A stretch of DNA of 64,000 bases from Burkholderia latens (lineage in GTDB: Bacteria; Pseudomonadota; Gammaproteobacteria; Burkholderiales; Burkholderiaceae). The position numbers were made by a program, and so were the translations under genes. The DNA is taken from contig NZ_CP013435.1 of NCBI RefSeq assembly GCF_001718795.1, positions 248,001 through 312,000 of the forward strand, given 5' to 3'. The notes below the pieces were generated by a model. The model made no database searches and was not told where the DNA came from. It saw nothing but the letters and a program-made list of their open reading frames with translations. Below, in pieces: positions 9,301 to 18,203 of this stretch; positions within the stretch are counted from its first letter, which is position 1; each line of letters opens with the position of its first letter.

Positions 9301-10770
9301 TTACTGATCGCTATAGCTCCTTTGCGATATCGAACCCTGTGCCCTTGGTCTGGCGTCCTTCGTTCGTTGAATGATCTCCGCAGTCTTAGGAAGTGCCAAC
9401 TCGAAGCCGTCGATGCTGTCAAGTAGCGCGTCGCCCGGCTGCGCGTCGATCATTGCACACAACATCTCTACCGCATACTCAACGCTCAAATGATTGCGAA
9501 TGAGTAGATTTGCCATGAGCGAACGGTTCTCGCGCGCTTTCAAGACCACAACGAGCTTCTCGACCAAGCTTTGCCGAAACGCCTTACCGGCCGACGAATA
9601 CGAATTCCACGAGTTGGCTCCAACGGCCGGATAGATCAGATACTTATTGGCCCGAGGCTCATTGGCCACAAGAATCAGTTCGACCAGTTCAGAAACGGCC
9701 GCTGGAACGACCTCCATCTTGAATGCCGCATACAAGAGGTATTCCGCGGTCTCTGCGACGTGCGCAACATCCGCACCGAATGATCGCAACCAATCGGTCA
9801 ACCCGACGGCAACTAGCGCGACGTGGCTATTCCACTTTGCCTCTGGGATCGTGGAAGCGACGCCGTTCAATGCTTCGGGGGCCACCTCCTTGCGAACGAC
9901 GCGGTCGATAAGTCGTCGTACCAAGAGGTTAAAGCGTTCACCGTTGTAAACGTTGAACAGAGCTGAATCTGTCACACCAAGTGACGGGAATTCGACAAGC
10001 TGGATGGCTGATTGCTCGTCGCCGCTTCCAGACAGAATTTGCAGGCATTGTCGACGGATCTCTACATCTTGCGAAACCTGCAAGATCTCGCGCACGAAAT
10101 CCGCATGCCGATTGTCGATCGCCGACGGCTTTGGAATGGCCTCAAGCAAACCGTAGAGCAATTTGCTCGACACGCCATCAATACCTTTGTCCCGCAACCA
10201 CGACAGTGCCTCGCGCGGATGCTGGTTCACGACGTGATAGCGAATCGAGCTTGCGCTTTGTTGCCGCGTTTGCACAAGAAGGTCCATTGCGGCGGCAAAT
10301 TTCCTGCCGCTCGACATGAAAAACAGGCCTTTGGCCAGATCGGCCATATTGGCTTCGGTTCCATGTGGAAGGGGTTCCGTCGAATCAAAGTGATCCAGCA
10401 GAAAAGCGAAGCCATCGGACGCTGCTTCCGCCAACGCGTCCAAGATGGCGTCTCGCCAAGGTGTTATGGTGAAATTTGGTGCCCATTCTGGCGTAAGCCA
10501 ATGCTTTGAGCGCCAGTCGTATGAGTCTTCGCCCCCGACGAGCAGCCACAGTAGCCGCACGCGTTGCATCGGTGTCCAGCGCGAATCGCTCGCGATGGCG
10601 AGGCATGAATCATAGCCTTCCACTCGTAGCAGCAGATTCGACACATCCCAATCGGACAGCAGTCTCTCAGCTGACGAAAACAAGGTGGCCCAGTCCTCCA
10701 TTTCAAGCAATACCGATGCAGCGAAAGCACGTGTCGATATGGTCGGCGAGCGCTCGAAGAACTCGACGAT
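9301..10770 (-). pseudogene. 5'-truncated gene for a large helical protein of unknown function
   Basis: About 490 readable codons ending at TGA 9301-9303. The frame is open upstream of the first possible start (TTG at 10710) through good protein-like sequence (DGIVEFFERSPTISTRAFAA) right up to the point where the integrase frame breaks, near 10770. I therefore read it as the C-terminal part of a longer gene that lost its beginning. The protein is rich in Leu/Ala helices of about 35-40 residues, as in HEAT/TPR-like solenoids; no catalytic motif is visible. Base composition is lower in GC than its neighbours. A C-terminal sensor region of a STAND/NACHT-type protein is possible but unproven. Confidence 0.5.
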
Positions 10771-11396
10771 TCCGTCACGGACGCGAAGTGAGTGTGGCGA
10801 GCCGGCGGAAGCGCACCACGCAGGTCTGCGCTAACGTCACGCTCCGCCCGCCCGGTGGCAACTGCGTAGCGAAAGACCTGACCGCAGTTTTGATGGACTC
10901 GATGCGATGTGTCGAGCGCGCCGCGCGCTTCCACCCTGCGCAGGACCGCGAGAACTTCCGGCGCTTTGATCTCTGCGATCGCTCGACCACCCAGCCAAGG
11001 AAAAACGTCTTTCTCGAGACGAGCGATGATCTTATCTGCGTGACTCTTCGCCCAGCCCGGCGACTGCCTTGCAAACCACTCGCGCGCGACAGCTTCGAAA
11101 CTGTTCGCGGCGCGCTCGACCGTCGCCGCCTTTTGCACCTTGCGCTCAATTCCCGGATCGATCCCGTTGGCGAGAAGCCTGCGCGCCTCGTCCCGGCGAA
11201 GCCGTGCTTCCTTGCCGCTGACCTCAGGGTAGACGCCCAGCGCCAGGCGCTTTTCCTTGCCGGCGAATCGATACTTGAACCGCCAATACTTTCCGCCCGC
11301 CGGCGAGACTTCCAAATACATGCCGGAGCCATCTGTCAGGCGGTAAGGCTTCTCTCGGGCGGGCGCATTGCGAATTTCGGCGTCAGTCAGGGGCAT
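10771..11396 (-). pseudogene. Truncated P4-type tyrosine integrase (catalytic domain lost)
   Basis: The first 208 residues match phage P4-family integrases. They comprise the N-terminal arm-binding domain (MPLTDAEIRNA through KYRFAGKEKRLALGVYPEVS), the linker and the core-binding SAM-like domain (AREWFARQSPGWAKSHADKI to VFRYAVATGRAERDVSADL). After HTHFASVT (about 10773) the frame continues for another 102 codons as Ser/Arg/Cys-rich nonsense, because it is out of frame with the truncated downstream gene. The Arg-His-Arg-Tyr catalytic domain is absent, so no recombinase activity is expected. GGAGATCGA precedes the ATG at 11396. It points away from tRNA-Ala, as an intact tRNA-borne element would. 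Confidence 0.85.
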
Positions 11397-11406
11397 TCGA
11401 TCTCCG

Positions 11407-11465
11407 TGGGGGCATCAGCATATGGGGGCATGCTTCGTGCCCCCTAAAATGCCCCCTGGTGCCCC
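11407..11465. repeat. Five TGGGGGCA/TGCCCCC boxes before the integrase gene
   Basis: TGGGGGCA at 11407-11414 and 11423-11430, then the inverse TGCCCCC at 11438-11444 and 11450-11456, and a variant TGCCCCG at 11460-11466. The array sits directly upstream of the integrase start, between it and tRNA-Ala. Spacing and repetition fit arm-type integrase binding sites that also autoregulate the promoter; that role is inferred. Confidence 0.6.
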
Positions 11466-11504
11466 GAGATGTCAATGACAACATCAGACGAACATAGAAA
11501 CAAA

Positions 11505-11536
11505 AAACCCCGCGAGCCTTACTGGCTGCGGGGTTT
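11505..11536 (-). terminator. Terminator of tRNA-Ala
   Basis: On the minus strand, stem AAACCCCGC / GCGGGGTTT with a 14-base loop (its inner bases GCC/GGC can extend it), ending in six Ts. It lies 34 bases beyond the tRNA 3' end, so it serves the tRNA. Confidence 0.75.
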
Positions 11537-11569
11537 GCTGACTTGCTCGTACAACCCTAGACATGTTCT

Positions 11570-11645
<76 letters not shown>

Positions 11646-11711
11646 AACAGTCGTCCATCATACACATGCATTTCCCGGCTTGGCAATAGGGGGGCCATCC
11701 CACCTGACGCG

Positions 11712-12071
11712 TCACTTCGACGGTGCGCCGGCCAGCACCCATTCGACCACGGAACGCACATCGGCGTCGCTCATCCGCGGGTGCGCGGGCATTGGAATCG
11801 CCCCCCACACGCCGGAGCCGCCTTCCTTCACTTTCTTCGACAGTTTCGCGACGGCCTGCGGATCCGACTTGTAGCGGGCGGCGATGTCCTTGAACGACGG
11901 GCCGACCAGCTTGCGATCCACTGCGTGACAACCCATGCATGCGTTGCTGCGCGCGACCTTCAGGCCATCGCCGACGTCCGCATGCGCGACCCCGAGCGAA
12001 CCGGCCGCGAGCGCCGCAACCGCGGCGACGCGCGCGCCCCATTGCGCGATCTTGTTTTGCATCGGCTTCAT
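11712..12071 (-). CDS. Class I c-type cytochrome (c551-like)
   Basis: 119-residue exported monohaem cytochrome. The signal peptide is residues 1 to about 31 (ends VAHA). Haem attachment is C45-M-G-C48-H49, and the Met ligand is probably M94 in AIPMPAHP. Size and the VGPSFKDIAARY segment fit cytochrome c551/c552 periplasmic electron carriers. The start ATG overlaps the stop of the dolP-like gene by four bases, so the two are co-translated, last in the yraN-diaA-dolP series. GAGCTGVWG-like loops elsewhere are absent; it is a simple one-domain protein. Confidence 0.9.
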   Translation of the reverse strand: MKPMQNKIAQWGARVAAVAALAAGSLGVAHADVGDGLKVARSNACMGCHAVDRKLVGPSFKDIAARYKSDPQAVAKLSKKVKEGGSGVWGAIPMPAHPRMSDADVRSVVEWVLAGAPSK

Positions 12072-12865
12072 TGCGGCTTCGCCTTCGGGTTCCCCGGATG
12101 CACGCTCGACGAATTCGAGATCGGCGCCGGCGGTTGCAGCGGCGCCGACTGGACCGACGCATCGGGCACCGCGCCGACGGTCGCGGCATCCGCCGGCGCG
12201 GCAGCGGGCTGCGCGCCCGATGCGCTGCCAGGCGATGCAGCCTGCAACGCCTGTGCCTCCTGCGGCTGGATGTACTGGAACACCTTCACGACCTTCTCGA
12301 CGCCCGGCACCTGGCTTGCGGCATCCGCGCCGCGATTGCCTTCGTCGACGGTCACGAGGCCCATCAGATAAATGTTGCCGCGCTCACTGACAACCTTGTA
12401 GTAATTCGCCGACAGCCCCTTCGTCGCGATGAACTCGGACTTCACACGCCCTTCGAGGTACGAGTCGTTCGCGCGCGACGACAGCGACGACGCCGGCTCG
12501 ACCGACAGCTCGTTGACGATCCCGTTCACGTTGTTGATGCCGCGCACGATTTCCTCGGCGCGCTGCTTCGACGCGTCGTTCGGCACTTCGCCCGTCAACA
12601 GCACGCGGCGATTGAACACGGTCACGTTCACGTGCGACTGGTCCGGCAGCCCGTTGTTGATCTGCGTGAGCGCCTTCACCTGGATCTCGCGATCCTCGGT
12701 CTGCGCGCCGAGCGTGCGGCGATCGGTCGCAATCAGCGCGCCGCCGCCGGCCGCCGCACCGAGCACGCCGAGCACGCAGCCCTGCAGCGACATCGCGACG
12801 CCGGCCGTCAGCGCGGCGAGCAACGTGGTTCTGACGAGCGTCTGTTTGACGCGGCTTTGATTCAT
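12068..12865 (-). CDS. BON-domain outer-membrane lipoprotein (DolP/YraP-like)
   Basis: 265-residue lipoprotein with lipobox LQGC and the acylated Cys at residue 30. Two BON domains follow (about 50-115, NVTVFNRRVLLTGEVPN; and about 120-195, VKSEFIATKG..YLMGLVT). The C-terminal tail is Ala/Pro/Gln-rich and not seen in E. coli DolP (191 residues). DolP maintains outer-membrane integrity. The ATG at 12865 is preceded by GGAGAG; a longer frame to 12886 lacks this. Its place after diaA matches the enterobacterial yraN-diaA-dolP order, which strengthens the assignment. Confidence 0.88.
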   Translation of the reverse strand: MNQSRVKQTLVRTTLLAALTAGVAMSLQGCVLGVLGAAAGGGALIATDRRTLGAQTEDREIQVKALTQINNGLPDQSHVNVTVFNRRVLLTGEVPNDASKQRAEEIVRGINNVNGIVNELSVEPASSLSSRANDSYLEGRVKSEFIATKGLSANYYKVVSERGNIYLMGLVTVDEGNRGADAASQVPGVEKVVKVFQYIQPQEAQALQAASPGSASGAQPAAAPADAATVGAVPDASVQSAPLQPPAPISNSSSVHPGNPKAKPQ

Positions 12866-12882
12866 CGACGGCTCTCCTTCGT

Positions 12883-13467
12883 TCAATCCTCACCCAGCAG
12901 CATCGCGTCGATGCCGTCGCACAGGCAGTGGATGGTCAGCAGATGGACTTCGTGGACGCGTGCCGCGCGCGAGGCGGGCACGCTGATCGGAATATCGGTA
13001 TCGGACAGCGCGGCCGCAACGGCATGGCCATCGCCGCCCGTCAACGCGACGACGGTCATCTCGCGCTCGTGCGCTTCGTCGATCGCGGCCAGCACGCGCG
13101 GCGACGCGCCGCTCGCATCGAGCACCAGCAGGATGTCGCCCGTCTGCCCGAGCACGCGCACCTGCTGCGCGAACAGCTGATCCGCGGCCGCCGCTCCGGT
13201 GAGGCCGCCCTGCGACGCATCGGTAGCCAGCGCGATCGCGGGCAGGCCCGGACGCTCGCGCTCGAAGCCGCCGACGAGCGACACGGCGAGGTAGTGCGCG
13301 GCGGCGGCCGACGGACCGTCGCCGCACGCGACGATCTTGTTGCCGTTCGCCAGCGCGGCGAACATTGCGTCGACCGCGGCCGCGATCGGCAGCGACAGCG
13401 CATCGGCCGCTTCGGCGTGAAGCGCGGCGCTGTCGCGGAAATGTTGCTGAATACGTTCGACTGACAT
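12883..13467 (-). CDS. diaA: SIS-domain protein, DnaA initiator-associating factor
   Basis: 194-residue single SIS (sugar isomerase) domain. Sequence such as GGFERERPGLPAIALATD closely resembles E. coli DiaA, which binds DnaA and promotes replication initiation, rather than the phosphoheptose isomerase GmhA. The loop where GmhA has GNGGSAADAQH reads GDGPSAAAAHY here. Location between yraN and the BON lipoprotein is the DiaA context. The start is set at ATG 13467 (MSVERIQQHF, as in homologues); the frame runs on to 13497 without supporting signals. Phosphoheptose isomerase is the alternative annotation often given. Confidence 0.82.
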   Translation of the reverse strand: MSVERIQQHFRDSAALHAEAADALSLPIAAAVDAMFAALANGNKIVACGDGPSAAAAHYLAVSLVGGFERERPGLPAIALATDASQGGLTGAAAADQLFAQQVRVLGQTGDILLVLDASGASPRVLAAIDEAHEREMTVVALTGGDGHAVAAALSDTDIPISVPASRAARVHEVHLLTIHCLCDGIDAMLLGED

Positions 13468-13594
13468 CGATTCCTGGTGAACTGGGCGCGTGGGCACCCC
13501 GCGCGCAACGTCATGGGTGCGGCGAGTTTACCGCACTCCGGCGCGCGCTCCGGGGGTACGGCAAGAACTCTTTACATCTCGTCACAGCTCGAGG

Positions 13595-14023
13595 CTATGC
13601 GTCATCGGCACGAAATGCATCGCGCAGCCACTCGAGCCGGCCGGCCTCGAACGCGACGACGTCGAAACGGCACGCGGCACCCGCGCCGTGCCGCGCCCAG
13701 AAATGAAGCGCGGCCGCGATCACGCGCCGGCGCTTGCGCCAGCCGACGCTCGCCGCCGCGCCGCCGTGCCGGGTGCTGCGCCGCGCACGGACCTCGACGA
13801 ACACGAGCGTGCCGTCGGGCGCCCGCATCACGAGATCCAGCTCGCCAGCGCGCACGGTCACGTTCGCCGCGACGAACGCGAGACCGCGGCGCTCCAGGAA
13901 CCGCCGCGCGCGCTGTTCGAACGTCGCGCCCACCGATCTGGATCGCGCCGTGCCCGAAAAGTTGCCGCCGCCGCGCGGCAACTCGCTTCCGTCACCCGGC
14001 GCGCGCGCCACCGCGTGGCACAA
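13595..14023 (-). CDS. yraN: UPF0102 family nuclease-fold protein
   Basis: About 142 residues. The core [20 protein letters not shown]....GELDLVM...LVFVEVRAR shows the restriction-endonuclease-like fold pattern E..GELD..D/E.EV.R found in the YraN/UPF0102 family, whose cellular role is not settled. I use TTG at 14023 because homologues start CHA.. soon after it; the frame extends to 14071. The 5' end lies 46 bases from the divergent rsmI start, so the two genes share a short promoter region. First gene of the leftward yraN-diaA-dolP-cytochrome group. Confidence 0.82.
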   Translation of the reverse strand: MCHAVARAPGDGSELPRGGGNFSGTARSRSVGATFEQRARRFLERRGLAFVAANVTVRAGELDLVMRAPDGTLVFVEVRARRSTRHGGAAASVGWRKRRRVIAAALHFWARHGAGAACRFDVVAFEAGRLEWLRDAFRADDA

Positions 14024-14069
14024 TGCCGTCCTTGTTCCGCTTGCGCCGCTCTTGCGCGCATTGCCTGCC

Positions 14070-14948
14070 ATGACTGCCCTCCTCGAACTCGCGCAAACGC
14101 AGCACTACCCGGAAGCCGCGCTCTACGTGGTCGCGACGCCGATCGGCAACACCGCCGACATCACGCTGCGCGCGCTGCACGTGCTCGGCCTCGCCGACCG
14201 GATCGCTGCCGAAGACACCCGCAACACGGGCCAGCTGCTCGCCCGCTACGGGATCTCGAAACCGCTCGTTGCCGTGCACGAGCACAACGAGCGCGAAGCC
14301 GCGCTGCGCGTGATCGAGCTGTTGCGCGCGGGCGAACGCGTCGCGTACGTGTCGGACGCCGGCACGCCCGGCATTTCGGACCCGGGCGCGCGGCTCGTCG
14401 ACGCGGTGCGCGCGGCCGGCTTCGCGGTGGTTCCGCTGCCCGGCGCAAGCGCGGCGGTGACCGCGCTCAGCGTGGCCGGCGACTGGGCCGGCGCGTTCAC
14501 GTTCGCGGGCTTCCTGCCGCCGAAGGCGAAGCAGCGCGCGAGCGCGCTGCAGGCGCTCGTGCAGCACCCGTACGCACTGGTGTTCTACGAGGCGCCGCAC
14601 CGGCTCGCCGAAACCGTCGCCGCACTTGCCGCAGCATTCGGCCCCGCGCGCCGGCTGCTGATCGCGCGCGAGCTCACCAAGCTACACGAGCAACTGTTCC
14701 AGGGCACCCTGGCCGAAGGACAGATCTGGCTCGACGGCGACGCGAACCGGCAGCGCGGCGAATTCGTGCTGGTCGTCGAAGGCGCGCCGGCCGGCGGCGG
14801 CGAAGCCGACGACACCGCGCACGACGCGCTGCTCAAGTTGTTGTTGGAAGAAGTCCCGGTGAAGAGCGCGGCCAAGCTCGCGGCAGCGCTGACGGGCGCG
14901 TCGCGCAACGCGCTGTATGCGCGCGCGCTCGCGCTGAAGGAAGGCTGA
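14070..14948 (+). CDS. rsmI: 16S rRNA (cytidine1402-2'-O)-methyltransferase
   Basis: 292-residue SAM-dependent methylase that 2'-O-methylates C1402 of 16S rRNA in the decoding centre. Motifs of the tetrapyrrole-methylase fold are clear: [50 protein letters not shown] and [12 protein letters not shown], with the C-terminal [15 protein letters not shown]. The ATG at 14070 places the N-terminus as in homologues; the much longer frame from 13734 is antisense to yraN. Divergent from yraN, the same arrangement as in E. coli except that the lpoA gene is missing. Confidence 0.95.
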   Translation: MTALLELAQTQHYPEAALYVVATPIGNTADITLRALHVLGLADRIAAEDTRNTGQLLARYGISKPLVAVHEHNEREAALRVIELLRAGERVAYVSDAGTPGISDPGARLVDAVRAAGFAVVPLPGASAAVTALSVAGDWAGAFTFAGFLPPKAKQRASALQALVQHPYALVFYEAPHRLAETVAALAAAFGPARRLLIARELTKLHEQLFQGTLAEGQIWLDGDANRQRGEFVLVVEGAPAGGGEADDTAHDALLKLLLEEVPVKSAAKLAAALTGASRNALYARALALKEG

Positions 14949-14990
14949 CGGGCGCGAGCACGGGCGGCACCGCCCGGCGGGCGGAAACGC

Positions 14991-15018
14991 AAAAGGGCTG
15001 CCGGAAGGCAGCCCTTTT
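14991..15018. terminator. Bidirectional terminator between rsmI and rlpA
   Basis: AAAAGGGCTGCC - GGAA - GGCAGCCCTTTT, a perfect 12-bp stem with U/A runs built into both ends. It lies between the convergent rsmI and rlpA genes. Confidence 0.9.
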
Positions 15019-15052
15019 GCAACGCGCGGCGCGAATCGCCGCGTGAGTTCGG

Positions 15053-15664
15053 TTACTTCGACGACAGCGACGCGAACATCTCGTCGCGCGCCTCGCGCGC
15101 TTCTTGCGGCGACAGCCCTTCGATCTTCACGCGACCGGTGCCCGCATGCACGAGGCCGATCATCTTCGCCGCCGCATACGACAGGTCGAGCACGCGGCCG
15201 CGCTTGAACGGCCCACGATCGTTGACCTTCACGACGACCCACTTGCCGGTCGACGCATTCGTCACCTTGATGTACGAAGACAGCGGCAGCGTGCGATGCG
15301 CGGCCGTCAGCGCGTTCATGTTGAAACGCTCGCCATTCGCGGTGCGGCGACCGTGGAAATCCCGGCCGTACCACGATGCCCGACCCGTCTGGCGGAAGTC
15401 GGACACGTCCTTGCCGTCGATCGGCTCGGCGTCCGCCAGCGACGACTTCTTCGCGTCGGTGCTGTCGGTAGCCGGCATCGATGCCAGCGCGGAGTCGAAA
15501 CTCAGCGGCTGCTTGTCGTCATCCGCTTTCGCGGCAGCGGTCGTCTTGTTGACCGCGCTCTTCTGGCTGGCGCTGCCGGTGGTCTGGCTGGATGGCACCG
15601 CACAGCCCGTCAGCGCAAAAAATAATGCAATGGTCCCGAATCGAGTCGGAAATCGAAAATTCAT
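15053..15664 (-). CDS. rlpA: RlpA-family septal ring lytic transglycosylase lipoprotein
   Basis: 203-residue lipoprotein with lipobox ALTGC (Cys21). A Lys/Asp/Ala-rich linker to about residue 95 precedes one double-psi beta-barrel domain ([20 protein letters not shown] to [18 protein letters not shown]). The DRGPF element and preceding conserved residues match RlpA enzymes that cleave denuded glycan at the septum. There is no C-terminal SPOR domain, unlike Pseudomonas RlpA, so septal targeting may differ. ATG 15664 is chosen because the signal peptide starts there; the frame upstream to 15880 is not coding-like. Confidence 0.85.
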   Translation of the reverse strand: MNFRFPTRFGTIALFFALTGCAVPSSQTTGSASQKSAVNKTTAAAKADDDKQPLSFDSALASMPATDSTDAKKSSLADAEPIDGKDVSDFRQTGRASWYGRDFHGRRTANGERFNMNALTAAHRTLPLSSYIKVTNASTGKWVVVKVNDRGPFKRGRVLDLSYAAAKMIGLVHAGTGRVKIEGLSPQEAREARDEMFASLSSK

Positions 15665-16322
15665 CGACGTGTCGCCTTCTGGTTCGGGCCGCACCGATAC
15701 AACGCTGCTCAACGACGCAGATAACGCGGCCCGGACGGCAAATGCGTGCACGCCCCGCTCGGATGCGAGCAGGCGGCTAGCATGGGCGCGGCTTTCGTTT
15801 GTGCCGCAACCGTCCTGATTAGTTTTCACGTCTGGCGCAACCTGTCCCCGGCAGCCTGACCAGACCCCACATGCCGCCATCGAACATGGCTTTCACGTTC
15901 GCGCGCGTCGCGTACAGCCAACGCACAGGAACGGCGGCACAGGCCTCATCCGGCGGCGCGGCAGCAAGGCCGCAAGCGGGCGCGCAGCACCCGGCCGGAC
16001 AAGACGTGAGCACCGAACGCTCGGTGCTGGATACACCGCCGGACTCCCCGGCGGTCGATGCTTGACGGTGCTCCCGCGCCCCTCCTTTAACGGGGCCGAA
16101 ACACCAGCGAATTGCGTGAAATTCACGCGCAATGGGCGGCATTATACATAAATCAAAACGTTGTCTCCCGAAGTGGCCGCGTCGGACCATTGATTCTCTC
16201 TATGGCAGCAACAATCCGGATGCTCCGGGATTGCCCCCAGATGCCCGCGGGCGCTGCGTCTCACGCGCGGCAGCCCGCGCGCACGACCGGTACAATCGGT
16301 CCTTTTAGCCGCCGGTGCTCCC
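15665..16322. other. Long intergenic region before the glyoxalase II-like gene
   Basis: About 660 bases with no credible gene. Visible structure: a perfect 8-bp hairpin AGCACCGA / TCGGTGCT (16009-16028, 4-base loop, no T run), a palindrome GCGTGAA-A-TTCACGC (16114-16128), and a perfect leftward TATAAT (16141-16146) just beyond it. Together the last two suggest a repressible leftward promoter, either for rlpA with a leader of about 470 bases or for a small RNA. TACAAT at 16291-16296 may be the -10 for the rightward gene. Confidence 0.4.
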
Positions 16323-16967
16323 ATGAAAGTCACGCTCATCCCGGTCACGCCGTTCCAGCAGAACTGCTCGCTGCTCGTCTGCGAAAAGACCGGCCGCGCT
16401 GCCGTCGTCGATCCCGGCGGCGACATCGAACGAATCGAACAGGAGATCGCGCGCCAGAACGTGCAGGTCGAGAAGGTGCTGCTCACGCACGGCCACGTCG
16501 ATCACTGCGCGGGCGCGAAGGCGCTCGCTACGCACTACGGCGTGCCGATCGTCGGGCCGCAGGAAGACGAGCGCTTCTGGATCGAGCAACTGCCGATGCA
16601 GAGCCAGCGCTTCGGCTTTCCCGCCGCCGAGACGTTCGAGCCCGACCACTGGCTGAACGACGGCGACACCGTGAAGTTCGGCGACGAGACGCTCGAGGTC
16701 TATCACTGCCCGGGCCATACGCCCGGCCACGTGGTGTTCTTCAGCCGCGCGCATCGCGTCGCGATCGTCGGCGACGTGCTGTTCGCCGGCTCGATCGGCC
16801 GCACCGACTTCCCGCGCGGCAACCATGCGGATCTCGTGCGTTCGATCAAGGAGAAGCTGTGGCCGCTCGGCGATGACGTCACGTTCGTGCCCGGCCACGG
16901 CCCCGTGTCGACGTTCGGCGACGAGCGCCGCACGAACCCGTTCGTGTCGGACAAGGTGTTCGGATGA
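16323..16967 (+). CDS. Metallo-beta-lactamase-fold hydrolase (glyoxalase II-like, YcbL type)
   Basis: 214-residue MBL-fold enzyme with the binuclear metal site THGHVDH (H56, H58, D60, H61), followed by H in CPGHTPGH, D in [16 protein letters not shown] and H in VPGHGP. Length and these loops match the short YcbL/type-2 hydroxyacylglutathione hydrolase group, which lacks the C-terminal glutathione-binding helices of full GloB. It probably acts on S-D-lactoylglutathione or a related thioester. It overlaps the next gene by four bases (ATGA), so the two are co-translated. Confidence 0.9.
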   Translation: MKVTLIPVTPFQQNCSLLVCEKTGRAAVVDPGGDIERIEQEIARQNVQVEKVLLTHGHVDHCAGAKALATHYGVPIVGPQEDERFWIEQLPMQSQRFGFPAAETFEPDHWLNDGDTVKFGDETLEVYHCPGHTPGHVVFFSRAHRVAIVGDVLFAGSIGRTDFPRGNHADLVRSIKEKLWPLGDDVTFVPGHGPVSTFGDERRTNPFVSDKVFG

Positions 16968-17623
16968 ACCAGACCGCCCTCCCCGAAATCTACGTCAGCA
17001 CCGACGTCGAGGCCGACGGCCCGATTCCCGGCCCGCACTCGATGCTGAGCTTCGCATCGGCCGCCTATACCGAGGACAAGCAACTGATCGCGACGTTCTC
17101 GGCGAACCTCGAAACGCTGCCGGGCGCCAGCGCCCATCCGGTGCAGGAAGCGTGGTGGAAGACGGAACCGGACGCGTGGGCCGCGTGCCGGCGCGACCTG
17201 CAGGCGCCGGAGGCGGCGCTCGTCGCGTACGTCGAATGGGTCGAGGCGCTGCCGGGCAAGCCGGTGTTCGTCGCGATGCCGGCCGGCTTCGACTTCACGT
17301 TCATGTTCTGGTACATGATGCGCTTTGCCGGACGCTGCCCGTTCTCGTGGTCGGCGCTCGACATCAAGACGCTTGCGTTCGCGATGACGGGCCTGCCGTA
17401 CCGCAAGGCGATCAAGCCACGCTTTCCGAAACACTGGTTCGACGATCATCCGCACACGCACGTCGCGCTCGACGACGCGATCGAGCAAGGCGCGCTGTTC
17501 TGCAACATGCTTGCCGACCTGCGCCGTCAGCAGACGGCGCTCGCCGGCCTCGCGGTATCCGACACCGACCGGTCGGAACAGGCGGGCGCGGGACAAAACC
17601 CCACGGATCCGCGCGCAAATTAG
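16964..17623 (+). CDS. DEDDh-type 3'-5' exonuclease-like protein
   Basis: 219 residues with the RNase H-fold exonuclease pattern: D14-x-E16 in [10 protein letters not shown]110 in AGFDFTFM, and H166..D170/D171 in [13 protein letters not shown]. These would bind two metal ions in a DnaQ/RNase T-like active site. The substrate (DNA or RNA) cannot be told from sequence. The Gly/Asp/Ala tail after residue 195 is low complexity. ATGA overlap with the upstream hydrolase gene indicates an operon, though I see no functional link between them. Confidence 0.78.
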   Translation: MNQTALPEIYVSTDVEADGPIPGPHSMLSFASAAYTEDKQLIATFSANLETLPGASAHPVQEAWWKTEPDAWAACRRDLQAPEAALVAYVEWVEALPGKPVFVAMPAGFDFTFMFWYMMRFAGRCPFSWSALDIKTLAFAMTGLPYRKAIKPRFPKHWFDDHPHTHVALDDAIEQGALFCNMLADLRRQQTALAGLAVSDTDRSEQAGAGQNPTDPRAN

Positions 17624-17702
17624 CGAATCTCGCTCACCGGCACGCCGCCAGATTGCCTTTCCTTTCCCGGCCCTCTAACATTCAGCGTGTTGTAGCTGCC
17701 GC

Positions 17703-18173
17703 ATGGAGGCGCAGGTGACGCTCGATTCCTTTTCGCAAAAAATCCTTCGCCTGTTGCAGCTCGACGCGCGCCGGTCCGTGCAGGAAATCTCCGACCAGGT
17801 CGGCTTGTCCAGCACGCCGTGCTGGCGCCGCATCAAGGACATGGAACAGTCCGGCGTGATCCAGCGCTACACCGCGCTGCTCGATCGCGAGAAGCTCGGC
17901 CTGCACGTGTGCGCGCTCGCGCACGTGCACCTGACTCGCCACAACGAAGGCGGCGTCGAGCAGTTCGAACGCGAGATCGCGACCTGCCCGGAAGTCACCG
18001 AGTGCTACAGCACGACGGGCGAAGCCGATTACATCCTGAAGATCGTCGCACCCGACATCAAGGCTTACGACGTGTTCCTGCACGAACGGATCTTCAAGAT
18101 CCCGGCCGTGTCGCAGGTGCGCACGAGCGTCGTGCTGCGCGAAATCAAGTTCGACACGCAACTGCCGCTGTAA
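17703..18173 (+). CDS. Lrp/AsnC family transcriptional regulator
   Basis: 156 residues, the usual size for the family. The N-terminal winged helix-turn-helix (ILRLLQLDARRSVQEISDQVGLSSTPCWRRIKDMEQSGVI in outline) and the C-terminal RAM ligand-binding domain (TCPEVTECYSTTGEADYILKIVAPD) are both complete. Such proteins bind amino acids and regulate their metabolism or transport. It faces the CDF transporter gene tail-to-tail; the targets are unknown. ATG 17703 is used; a GTG five codons later (MTLDSF..) is possible. Confidence 0.92.
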   Translation: MEAQVTLDSFSQKILRLLQLDARRSVQEISDQVGLSSTPCWRRIKDMEQSGVIQRYTALLDREKLGLHVCALAHVHLTRHNEGGVEQFEREIATCPEVTECYSTTGEADYILKIVAPDIKAYDVFLHERIFKIPAVSQVRTSVVLREIKFDTQLPL

Positions 18174-18176
18174 CGC

Positions 18177-18198
18177 CGCGCCGCGTTCGTGCGGCGCG
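18177..18198. terminator. Hairpin between convergent genes
   Basis: CGCGCCGC - GTTCGT - GCGGCGCG, an 8-bp perfect GC stem right after the Lrp stop codon and just before the convergent transporter stop. There is no T run, so it may act as a weak terminator or 3' end stabiliser. Confidence 0.45.
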
Positions 18199-18203
18199 TA
18201 CGT

